A DNA stretch of 64,000 nt from Bacteroides sp. (GTDB lineage Bacteria > Bacteroidota > Bacteroidia > Bacteroidales > Muribaculaceae): the NCBI GenBank assembly GCA_014801535.1, contig JAAVEA010000001.1, forward strand, positions 1-64,000. The letters are read 5' to 3'. Made by a program: the position numbers and the translations under genes. The notes beneath the pieces are model-generated. The model saw only the letters and a program-made list of their open reading frames with translations, was not told the DNA's origin and did no database searches. This document shows positions 1 to 9,500 of this stretch, in pieces. The stretch's first letter is position 1. The number at the start of each line of letters is the position of its first letter.

Positions 1-1
1 A

Positions 2-112
2 GGATCTTTTGGGCGCTTTCCCAAAGATTTCATCGGTCACGATGCCCGCATCGCTCCCTCTTCAACTTTGGAAAATCATCCCAAAATCTCTCTTTGTGCT
101 AAAATCATTTAA
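2..112 (+). CDS. C-terminal end of an unidentified protein (partial)
   Basis: Reading frame 2 is open from the left edge to a TAA at 110-112 and encodes about 36 residues ending CAKII. I chose this frame because its codons look like coding sequence of the neighbourhood (for example the stretch RFPKDFIGHDARIAPSS) and because it ends just before the convergent small gene at 145. No family is recognisable from so short a tail. Frame 3 is also open here, so the call is tentative. Confidence 0.35.
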   Translation, partial: GSFGRFPKDFIGHDARIAPSSTLENHPKISLCAKII

Positions 113-144
113 ATTCAAATACTCTCTAAGCTTTAACAGTGAAT

Positions 145-384
145 TTACTTTTTTCCAAAACCGAGAATCCCTTTGCCATCGGTCTTTTCGGCAATAAAAT
201 CTTCGGCTTTATCTTTAAGCTCCTGAACTTTTTCATTTTGAAGAAGATCTTTTCCTTTGTTAAGAAGTTCTTCTCCTTTTTCTTTTACTTGTTGGATTTT
301 TTCCTGATTTTCGGGCTTGTTGATTAACTCCTCCGCTTGCCCCATGATCTGAGAGGCTTTACCTTTTAATTCATCGAGATTCAT
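145..384 (-). CDS. Small helical, highly charged protein of unknown function
   Basis: This is a 79-residue protein made almost entirely of Lys, Glu, Gln, Asp and Leu/Ile in a heptad-like pattern, so it should form one or two long amphipathic helices. It has no signal peptide and no membrane segment. The C-terminal part (AEDFIAEKTDGKGILGFGKK) resembles the tail of small Rv0909/MT0933-type or CsbD-like stress proteins, but that likeness is only compositional. It is a single gene converging on the partial gene at the left edge. No function can be assigned. Confidence 0.7.
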   Translation of the reverse strand: MNLDELKGKASQIMGQAEELINKPENQEKIQQVKEKGEELLNKGKDLLQNEKVQELKDKAEDFIAEKTDGKGILGFGKK

Positions 385-646
385 AATTCTATTGTTTTGA
401 TTAATATAATCTTCTTAACAACTCAACCGCTTATTTGGATTAAATTTATTAGTTAAAAGTGGTTGAAAATGCGAAATTATTCAGATCATAATTTTTTTCC
501 AACCAGTCGACATTGTAAAGCGTTTTACTAAGTAAGTAGATACAAACAATTAATCGATCCATGTTTTACAAATAAACGGGGAGACCTTAAATGCTAAAAC
601 TCATTCGTAATTATAAAAGCTACTTTAATATACACTTACTATCGTT

Positions 647-654
647 TAATTTTG
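647..654 (+). promoter_or_regulatory. Candidate promoter (-7 TAATTTTG) of yqgE
   Basis: The box TAATTTTG fits the Bacteroidota -7 consensus TAnnTTTG and lies about 28 bases ahead of the yqgE ATG. A weak -33 match (TTTA, 624-627) lies 19 bases further upstream. Inferred from pattern only. Confidence 0.4.
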
Positions 655-682
655 AATACTTACTTATAAATTGAATAGGAAA

Positions 683-1291
683 ATGAATCAGGATATAGAC
701 TTAGAATCATTAATATATAGGGATTCTACAGATGTGAATCCGAAAAAAGGTGATTTATTGATTGCAGAGCCTTTGTTGGATCAACCATATTTTAAAAGAA
801 GTGTGGTGCTCCTTTTGGAAGAAGATGAAAACAAAGGTAAAATAGGGTTAACCCTTAATATTCCTACTCCCGTAACCTTACAAGATCTGTTCCCTGAATG
901 GACAGCTGGAAAGAAAGTTAGAGTCTTCTCGGGGGGGCCGGTAGAAAGTGACCGACTTTTTATGTTGCATACACTCGGGGATTATTTTGATGGTGCTATG
1001 GAAGTTGCCCCCGGGCTCTATGTAGGAGCCGACCTTAATCAGGTGATGGATTATATTCAGAATGAGGAAAATCTTGAGGGGAAACTAAGATTTTTCTTAG
1101 GATATAGCGGATGGGCAAAAGATCAACTGTGCACGGAAATTTTAAATCATTCCTGGGCATTGACTCATCCGGAAGATAAAGGAGATGCATTAGTTGGCAG
1201 AGGGAATGAATATTGGAGAAGAGAGGTTGAAAAACTTGGGAAAGATTATCGAAGCTGGCTTCTGATTCCTCAGAATCCTGAAGAGAACTGA
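683..1291 (+). CDS. yqgE: YqgE/AlgH family protein (DUF179)
   Basis: The 202-residue product matches the YqgE/AlgH (DUF179) family, including the early GDLLIAEPLL...FKRSVVLLLE segment, the FSGGPVESDRLFMLHT block and the C-terminal FLGYSGWAKDQL segment. It is a compact cytosolic protein whose biochemical role is not settled; AlgH was first described as a regulator of alginate genes in Pseudomonas. I chose the ATG at 683 over the in-frame TTG at 671 because the candidate promoter lies just upstream and the extra residues add nothing to the fold. Its TGA at 1289-1291 is followed without a gap by the stop codon of the opposing acetyltransferase gene. Confidence 0.9.
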   Translation: MNQDIDLESLIYRDSTDVNPKKGDLLIAEPLLDQPYFKRSVVLLLEEDENKGKIGLTLNIPTPVTLQDLFPEWTAGKKVRVFSGGPVESDRLFMLHTLGDYFDGAMEVAPGLYVGADLNQVMDYIQNEENLEGKLRFFLGYSGWAKDQLCTEILNHSWALTHPEDKGDALVGRGNEYWRREVEKLGKDYRSWLLIPQNPEEN

Positions 1292-1819
1292 TCAAATAAG
1301 TTCCTTTTGGAGAAGATGGAGAGAAAAGGATTCTTTCCCGGAAAGTATCCAATTTCTTAAAGTGCCGCTCCATTCGTATCCTGCTTTTAAAAAAAGATAC
1401 ATGCTAACGTCGTTTCCGTCAATAATCTCAGCGCATAATTGGCGGAGGTTGAGAAGATGAATAGCATAGTCTTCGAGAAGTGTCAGGGCATTCATTGCCA
1501 CGCCCGTATTACGGAAAGCGGGAAGAACGTAAATTCCGACTTTCGCCGTTCGATGCTGAGGGGAAAGTTCGAAAATATCTGCAATCCCCATTCTTTTACC
1601 GTATGAATCAGTTATAATAAGTCTAATCTGCCCCGCTGAATAGGGATCAGCTTCATAGTGCATGGCATATTGAAGAAGATTCTCACGGGAGAAAGGTGCA
1701 ACGAGAGAATTCTGAATCCACTGCAGCGAATCACTTTCCACACACCACATAAAATCAGCATCGTCCGGCTCAACAGGACGAAGGGTAATCTTTTGGTTGG
1801 AAAGTATTCTTTTATTCAT
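1292..1819 (-). CDS. GNAT family N-acetyltransferase
   Basis: The 175-residue protein (from the ATG at 1819) has a GNAT layout: beta1/alpha1 with TLRPVEPDDADFMW, a central strand with MGIADIFEL, the acetyl-CoA loop region around AKVGIYVLPAFRNTGVAMNAL, and the late strand LCAEIIDGNDVSMYLFLKAGYEWSGTLR. This resembles RimJ/RimL or SpeG-type acetyltransferases, so the acceptor may be an amine or a protein N-terminus; it cannot be told from sequence. An upstream start at 1969 would overlap recR by over 100 bases and adds residues without homology, so I reject it. It is the last gene of a minus-strand run, 43 bases after recR. Confidence 0.85.
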   Translation of the reverse strand: MNKRILSNQKITLRPVEPDDADFMWCVESDSLQWIQNSLVAPFSRENLLQYAMHYEADPYSAGQIRLIITDSYGKRMGIADIFELSPQHRTAKVGIYVLPAFRNTGVAMNALTLLEDYAIHLLNLRQLCAEIIDGNDVSMYLFLKAGYEWSGTLRNWILSGKESFSLHLLQKELI

Positions 1820-1862
1820 AACCAAGATCTTGACAGCAACTGAAGAATTAAATGGAATTACA

Positions 1863-2483
1863 CTACTCGTTGAAAGAATCGCTGAATAAAGTGCGGTTAA
1901 GAATTGATCGGCCGAGAGTGAGTTCATCGGCATATTCCAATTCGTTTCCGATTGCCAGACCTCGGGCAAGCATCGTTATCCGGACTGGAGAGCCAGCTAA
2001 TTTGCGATAAATATAGAAATTTGTCGTGTCTCCCTCCATTGTAGGACTAAGAGCCAATATTATCTCCTTTATATTCTCCTCCTTTACTCTTTTTACAAGC
2101 GAGTCGATTTCAAGATCGGCGGGAGAAACTCCATCGAGAGGAGAGATCAATCCTCCCAATACATGATAAAGGCCATGATGCTCATGTGTTGCCTCGATAG
2201 TCAGAACATCTTTCACATTCTCAACAACACACACAATTGAAGGGTCTCTGTGAGAGTCACTGCAAATCGGACACAGTTCGGATTCGCTGATATTATGACA
2301 CCGACGACAATATTGAATGCTTTCTCTCATTTCAATGATGGATTTTCCAAGAGCGAAAGCAGTTTCTTTCTCCTGTCTTAAAAGATGCAAGGCAAGCCGC
2401 AATGCTGTTTTGCGACCGATGCCCGGCAATTTAGACAATTCAGCAACCGCTGAATCAAGAAGCGGTGAATTAAAGGAATTCAT
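1863..2483 (-). CDS. recR: Recombination mediator RecR
   Basis: The 206-residue protein is RecR, which with RecF/RecO loads RecA on gapped or broken DNA. Visible parts are the N-terminal helix-hairpin-helix ([15 protein letters not shown], about residues 16-30), the four-cysteine zinc finger (C59, C62, C71, C74), the Toprim domain starting at [10 protein letters not shown] (about 84-93) with the SPLDGVSP loop, and the C-terminal [21 protein letters not shown] segment. The length is normal for the family. Its ATG overlaps the stop of the upstream secreted-protein gene (ATGA), which suggests translational coupling. Confidence 0.97.
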   Translation of the reverse strand: MNSFNSPLLDSAVAELSKLPGIGRKTALRLALHLLRQEKETAFALGKSIIEMRESIQYCRRCHNISESELCPICSDSHRDPSIVCVVENVKDVLTIEATHEHHGLYHVLGGLISPLDGVSPADLEIDSLVKRVKEENIKEIILALSPTMEGDTTNFYIYRKLAGSPVRITMLARGLAIGNELEYADELTLGRSILNRTLFSDSFNE

Positions 2484-2866
2484 CAGAAGTTGGCTCTATA
2501 TTTCTTGCCGTCTTTAAATATAAAGTAAATAGATACAGGCACCGGAACTATATCCATCACACTGGTAAAATCTGCGAAATATTTTCTTAATTCTTTTTTT
2601 GAGAGTGATTTTAGAAAAGCGATATATTCATCGGAGTTAATACTTTTGTCATTGATATTGACCACAAAGTCCAACTGATTTCCACCATTTATCAGCTGTG
2701 CTTTAGAAAGGACATTATCATCGTCAAGCTGCTGAGGAAACTCTTCGTTCAGCATTGCCACGTAATCTGCAAGCTCCTCTTTAGTTAATTTCTCCTGAGC
2801 GGAAGACGTCAAAGTGTTAACGAGTGCGCAGATAGCAACAAACGTCAGTATCAGAAATTTTTTCAT
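2483..2866 (-). CDS. Secreted protein of unknown function, coupled to recR
   Basis: This is a 127-residue protein with a clear Sec signal peptide (residues 1 to about 23, [20 protein letters not shown] followed by SSAQE). The mature part is mixed alpha/beta with [20 protein letters not shown] and a C-terminal [17 protein letters not shown] strand pair. I do not recognise a family. Its stop overlaps the recR start by one base, so the two are probably co-translated, although a secreted protein has no obvious link with recombination. Confidence 0.8.
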   Translation of the reverse strand: MKKFLILTFVAICALVNTLTSSAQEKLTKEELADYVAMLNEEFPQQLDDDNVLSKAQLINGGNQLDFVVNINDKSINSDEYIAFLKSLSKKELRKYFADFTSVMDIVPVPVSIYFIFKDGKKYRANF

Positions 2867-2962
2867 TTCGAAAATGTTTATATGTTTTAATTCTCTATTA
2901 GAGCAATAATGAAGGTGTTATGACAGTTTATATTAAAACGTCAAAAGGTAAATATTATTGTT

Positions 2963-3541
2963 ATGATAGATTATATAAGCGGGAATGTGGCTGAACTTAC
3001 ACCGACAAACGTGATAATTGATTGTCACGGACTCGGCTACGATGTAAACATCACTTTGATAGACTATCCCAACATATCTGCAAACGGAACGGTCAAGCTA
3101 TTTATTCATGAGGCGATAAGGGAGGATGCACATATTTTATATGGTTTTTTAAGCAAACGAAGCCGTGAGCTCTTCCGGTTGCTGATAGGAGTGAGCGGTG
3201 TAGGTCCCAACACAGCGCGTCTGATTTTATCATCGATGACAACATTGCAGCTTGAAAGTGCCATCGCATCCGGTCAGGATTCAGCTCTAAAGGCAGTTAA
3301 AGGTATCGGAGGAAAGACCGCTCAACGCATTATTGTAGATCTTAAGGATAAAATAAAAACGGATGAAACAACGTTATTAACAAGTACGCCTGCAGGAGAA
3401 TCGTATGATGATTCCGTCGCTGCCCTTATAATGCTTGGATTTACGGCTCAGCAGAGTCAGAAGGTTTTGAAAAAAATATTTTCTGCTGATCCGACTCTAA
3501 GCACGGAAAAGGCGATTAAGCAGGCATTGAAGATGCTTTAG
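2963..3541 (+). CDS. ruvA: Holliday junction branch-migration protein RuvA
   Basis: The 192-residue product is RuvA, the tetrameric subunit that holds the Holliday junction for the RuvB motor. It shows the N-terminal OB fold beginning [12 protein letters not shown], two helix-hairpin-helix motifs ([14 protein letters not shown], about 76-89, and [13 protein letters not shown], about 112-124), an acidic linker, and the small C-terminal RuvB-binding domain (about 148-192, [20 protein letters not shown]). Its TAG stop is directly followed by the ATG of sprA with no intervening base, so the two are almost certainly on one mRNA. The same ruvA-sprA order is known from other Bacteroidota. Confidence 0.97.
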   Translation: MIDYISGNVAELTPTNVIIDCHGLGYDVNITLIDYPNISANGTVKLFIHEAIREDAHILYGFLSKRSRELFRLLIGVSGVGPNTARLILSSMTTLQLESAIASGQDSALKAVKGIGGKTAQRIIVDLKDKIKTDETTLLTSTPAGESYDDSVAALIMLGFTAQQSQKVLKKIFSADPTLSTEKAIKQALKML

Positions 3542-6500
3542 ATGAGTTTTTTCCGCACACGATACTTTACTCTCCTAAGAAGATACTTTCATTTAGCAGT
3601 GTTGTTTGCAGCGCTGCTTTTATCGCTTATAGGCTATTCCCAGTATTATAAGAGTGAGCTTGCTCCACCCCCTTCGCAACCTGACATGTCTTCAGTTGCC
3701 ACTGATTCCACAAATTTGAGGTATGACGTTCGTCCTACAATTTCGGCCACTTCACAACCTTTCGGAATTGCGGAAGAATATCCGGCCGATTTGCGTACAC
3801 CTTCCAACGTCAAGACAGAGGCTATCTATGATCCGGAAGCAGGCATGTACGTTCTTCATACCCGCATAGGAGACAGAGATATTGTTACTCCGTCTATGAT
3901 GACAGCCGAAGAATATAACAATGCTATGATCCGCAAGGATCTCTTCTCTTATTTCAAGGAAAAGAACGCGGAGAGCTTCGAGCAGAAAGAGAAACAGCCG
4001 TTCAATATCTTTGATATGAATTTCGCCCTCGGGCCGCTTGAGAAGGTGTTCGGTCCCGGAGGTGTTCGCCTGACCACACAAGGATCCATTCAGCTCTCAA
4101 TGGGGGTTAAAAGTAATAAAACCGATAATCCATCCTTGTCATTGCGTAACCGCAGAAAAACATATTTTGATTTTGATCAGAAGATTCAGGCTACCATAAA
4201 TGCGTCAGTAGGTGATAAACTCAAATTTAATATGACCTACAACACTGATGCTACTTTTGATTTTGATTCCAAGAATCTTAAACTTAACTACGAAGGTAAG
4301 GAGGACGAGATTATAAAGAGTATTGAAGCCGGAAACGTAAGCATGACCACGGGATCGAGCCTCATTAGAGGTGGAACTGCGCTTTTCGGTTTCAAAACCA
4401 AGCTCCAGTTTGGTAAATTGACTCTTACAGGACTACTCTCACAACAGAATTCAGAATCAAAAACAGTCAGCACTTCCGGTGGCGTCCAGACACAGAAATT
4501 CTCGATTAAGGCTGATAATTACGATGCAAACCGACACTTCTTCCTTGCGCAGTTTTTTTATGACAACTATGATACGTTCGCATCAAAACTCCCACATGTC
4601 TCTTCCGGAATACAGATTACACGTATTGAGGTTTGGGTGACAAACAAGAACAGTAATTTTAATGAAAGCCGAAATTTCGTAGGATTCATGGACCTTGGAG
4701 AGAACACACGTCTTGCCAATAACCACTGGATTCCCAATGTGTCGTTTAATAACCCTTCAAACCAATCGAATAATCTTCTCGACGAGATAAAGGAGAATTA
4801 TCCCGAGGCTCGAAATATCAATCAGGTTACTCAGGCATTGGAACCGTTGCGCGCTTATGGAATCGAAGGGGGTAAAGACTTCGAGAAGGTTGAGAGCGCG
4901 CGATTGTTGAAATCAAGCGAATATACCTTAAACCCTGATCTTGGCTATATATCACTGAAATCGGCCTTGAATACCGATGAGGTATTGGCAGTGGCTTATG
5001 AATATACTTACGGTGGGCGTGTTTATCAGGTTGGTGAGTTCTCCTCAGATATATCGAATACCAACGAATCGCTCTATCTAAAAATGCTCCGCAGCACAAC
5101 TGTTTCAACACAGCTTCCCATGTGGAAACTTATGATGAAAAACGTTTATGCCCTGGGGGCATATCAGCTTCAGAGCAAAAACTTCAAGCTTAATATCAAA
5201 TTCCTTTCCGATACAACCGGCACAGAGATTAATTATCTTCCTGTCGGGTCAATCAGTAATACACCGCTTTTGCAGGTAATGAATCTTGACCGTATAGACT
5301 CGAATCAGGAGTCGAACTCAGACGGTTTCTTTGATTATATAGAGGGATATACCGTTCAGTCCTCTTCCGGTAAGATTATCTTTCCCGTAGCAGAGCCGTT
5401 CGGAGCTCATCTCGAGCGTAAGATCGGCAATCCGGAAATCGCCAAGGAATATGTCTATAAAGAGCTTTACGACTCCACATTGGTTGTGGCCAGACAATTT
5501 GCCGATAAAAATAAATATTCACTTATCGGAGAATATCAGGCTTCGGGAGGGGCACAGATTCGTCTGAATGCAATGAATGTTCCGCGTGGTTCGGTAGTTG
5601 TAATGGCCGGAGGTGTGGTTCTTACCGAGAACAGTGACTATACCGTGGATTACTCAATGGGTATAGTGACCATTACTAATCAAAGCATAATTGATTCAGG
5701 AACAAATGTAAGTGTGACTCTGGAAAATCAGTCGCTTTATAGTATGCAGCGTAAAACGCTCCTTGGTCTTGATGCACAATACAGATTTAATAAGAATCTT
5801 ACGGTTGGAGCCACACTGTTGAATTTTTCGGAAAAAGCCCTAACCGAAAAAGTGAATATCGGTGATGAGCTGATCAACAATACCATGTGGGGACTGAATC
5901 TTTCATATAATAAAGAATTCATGTGGCTCACTAATCTTGTGAACAAGATACCTACGGTGAATGCTGCGGCTCCTTCCACATTCAGCCTGAATGCAGAATT
6001 TGCTCAAATTGTTCCGGCCAAACAAAAGAGCGGCACCAACAAGGGGTCAAGCTATATCGATGATTTCGAGGCAACCCAGACAGGAATTGATTTGCGTTCG
6101 CCTTATTCATGGTTTCTCGCTCCTACACCATACGACTCCGGGGCGGATGCGTTGTTTCCGGAGGCCTCTCTAACCAATGATGTCTCCTATGGAAAAAATC
6201 GCGCGCTTCTGTCATGGTATTATATTGACAGAATGTGGACTCAGCGTAATTCCTCGATGGTTCCGGGATATATGAAGAGCGATCCCTGGTTCCTTTCCAA
6301 TCCATATGTAAGAGAAGTTAAGATAAGCGAACTTTATCCTTATCGTGATCTGGCATATGGAGAGGCCAACTATATACAGACATTAAACCTTTCCTATTAT
6401 CCCAAGGAGCGTGGTCCCTACAATCTCGATGCTGATAACATCGATTCTGACGGAAGTCTCCTGAATCCTGAAAAAAGATGGGGAGGAATAATGAGGAAGA

Positions 6501-9500
6501 TGGATAATACCAATTTTGAAACTTCAAATGTTGAATATCTCCAATTCTGGTTGCTTGATCCGTTCCTTGATCCGGACAATCCAAATACGGAAGGAGGGGA
6601 TTTATATTTCAACTTCGGTGAAATAAGCGAGGATATTCTAAAAGACGGAATGAAGAGTTATGAGAACGGTTTGCCTATAGATGGTAATAACGATTTTATA
6701 ACTGAAACAAACTGGGGACGTGTGTCACGACAGAACTCGCTGACATATGCCTTTGAAAACTCGGAAAATGCTCGTCTGATGCAGGATGTCGGGCTTGATG
6801 GACTTCCTAATGAAGATGAATACAGTTTCTCATCTTATAGAGATTATCTTGACAAACTCAGGGCAAAACTTCCTGCATCTACTATCGCGGAAATGCAGGA
6901 GGATCCGTTCTCCGCAATGAACGACCCTGCCGGAGATAATTATCATTTCTTCAGAAGTCCTTATTATGATGAGAATCATTCCGACATTCTTACCCGATAT
7001 AAAAGATACAATGGAGTGGAAGGGAACTCGCTCTCTCCGGATCAATCCAGCAATCCTATGTATCAGTCGGCACGGGCGGTTCCCGATGTGGAGGATATTA
7101 ATCAGGATAACACTTTGAATGAGTATGAACGCTATTTCCAATACAAGGTGTCAATTCGTCCGGAAGATCTTGAAGTAGGAAAGAATTATATCACCGACAT
7201 TCAGGAATCGGAAGTGAATACTACGGCTGGAAAACAGCGTTCGGTATGGTATCAGTTCAAGATACCATTGAGCTCACCGGATAAAGTGGTTGGAGGGATC
7301 AATGATTTCTCTACAGTGCGTTTTGCCCGTATGTTTATGACCGGCTTTAAAGAGACCACGCATTTGCGTTTCGCCACCCTTGAGCTTGTGAGAGGGGAAT
7401 GGCGTGACTATAAGTTTAACCTAAACAGTAGAAATGATTCGCCTGCAGAAGGTGAACTTGATATGTCGGTGGTAAATATTGAAGAGAATAACGCCCGTAC
7501 GCCGGTAAACTATGTTCTCCCTCCCGGTGTGACCCGTATTCAGGATCCGGGACAATCTCAGGCTACTCAGCTTAACGAGCAATCTCTGTCGATGAAAGTA
7601 ACCGGTCTTCAGCCAGGCGACGCGAGGGGTATCTACAAAAACACTCAGCTTGACCTGCGTATCTATAAGAGAATGCAGATGTGGATTCATGCGGAGGCTC
7701 TCATTGACAATGTGACCAACACAAAGAACGGGGATCTCTCTGTATTCGTGCGTCTTGGCTCAGATGTGAAGAATAACTATTACGAGTATGAGATACCTCT
7801 CCAGCTCACTCCTCCGGGTTCGTATAACAATAGGAGCACCACAGAGAGGGAACGTGTATGGCCGATAGCCAATTTCCTTAATGTGCCGTTTGATCTTTTC
7901 ACCTCACTAAAGACACAGCGCAACCGTGACAAGAGTGCTAATGTTGAGGGGGTAGGATATGGAATCGTGTATACGGGTCACGACCCTGAGAACAACCAGA
8001 ATACAGTGGCGGTGCTTGGTAATCCGTCGCTAAGTGATGTGCGTGTTATGCTTATCGGTATCCGAAACAGGTCGAACAGTGTGAAAGATGGAGACGTATG
8101 GGTGAATGAACTGAAAGTCACTGATTTTAACGAATCTGGCGGTTGGGCTGCGAATGTAAACGCCAATCTTGCTGTAAGCGACCTTGCTATGGTTAATTTC
8201 TCAGCTCATAAGGAAACAGCAGGCTTCGGAAGCGTGGACCAGGGTCTTTCGCAACGTCGTCTTGATGATTATGAACAATATAATGTGGCAGTTCAAGGAG
8301 ATATTGGAAAACTGATTCCGGAAAAGGCCAAACTTTCCGCCCCCATATATTATTCGCGCTCTCAGGAATTGACCACCCCCAAGTATAATCCTCTTGATCA
8401 GGATATACTTCTTAAAGATGCACTTGATGCGGCCATGAGCAAGGCGGAACGGGATTCGATAAAGAACTATGCCGTTACGAAAAAGGTGGTTGAAAGTTTC
8501 TCTCTTTCCAATCTTAAATTCAACGTGCAGAATAAGACTCCTATGCCTTGGGATCCCGCTAATTTCCAGGTTTCATTCTCGTTCAATAAGCAGAAGAATA
8601 TTGATCCCACTACGGAGTATCAGAATACCAATGACTACCGTGGTAATTTTACATATTCATATACACCCTATATAAAAGGATGGAAACCGTTCTCATTCAT
8701 AAAAGGGAAAGGGAAGACCGCGAAATATTTTAAAGATTGGGAGATAAACTGGCTTTTCAATAACCTTACGTTCTATACGGGTATCCAGCGATACTATTAT
8801 GAAGAACAAACCAGAAGTGAGGTTGATGTTGATTTCCAGTTGCCGGTTCAGGTGAGCAAAAATTTCACATGGGACCGACAGTTCTCCATTACATGGAATC
8901 TTATCAAGTCGCTTCAGCTTTCATTCTCAAGCAACACCACGGCCAGAATTGAAGAGACGGTTGGAGCTGTGAATAAAAAACTGTTCCCGGATGAATATCG
9001 GGAATGGAAAGAGACTGTGCTGACTTCTGTGAGACATCTCGGAACACCATGGAATTATAACCAGACTTTCACCGGAACCTATCGTGCTCCGTTTAATAGA
9101 ATTCCCTTCCTGGATTATATCACCGGGTCGGTTACATATAATTCGGTTTACAGATGGGATAAAGGTGCTACGGTCGATGATCTTTATTTAGGGAACACCA
9201 TACAGAATCAATCGTCGTGGAATGCCGATGCCCGATTTAATTTTGAAACTCTGTATAATAAATCGAAATATCTGCAGAAAATAAATAAAAGATTCTCCAC
9301 TTCATCAGGCGCACGTGTGGCTAATAAAAACAATAAGGAAAAGACCACAACCAAGAAAGCGCGAAAATTTGAGAGAGCTTTTACATTGAGTTCGGATACA
9401 TCCACTTTTGTAAAACATAATCTTAAAACAAAGAAAGTAAAATTTACGGCCGAGTCAGGCGGCAAGCCAAAGAAATTAAACTATAAAGTTATTGACGACA

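Noticed and set aside
9..197. A 62-residue plus-strand protein at the left edge
   Set aside because: It overlaps the well-supported small minus-strand gene at 145-384 and its residues have no protein-like pattern after position 100; frame 2 ending at 112 looks more like the coding frame.
529..539. TAAGTAAGTAG upstream of yqgE as a third copy of the 111-bp repeat
   Set aside because: It matches the inverted end of the element for about ten bases only; the following sequence diverges and the GACGCACC palindrome is missing.
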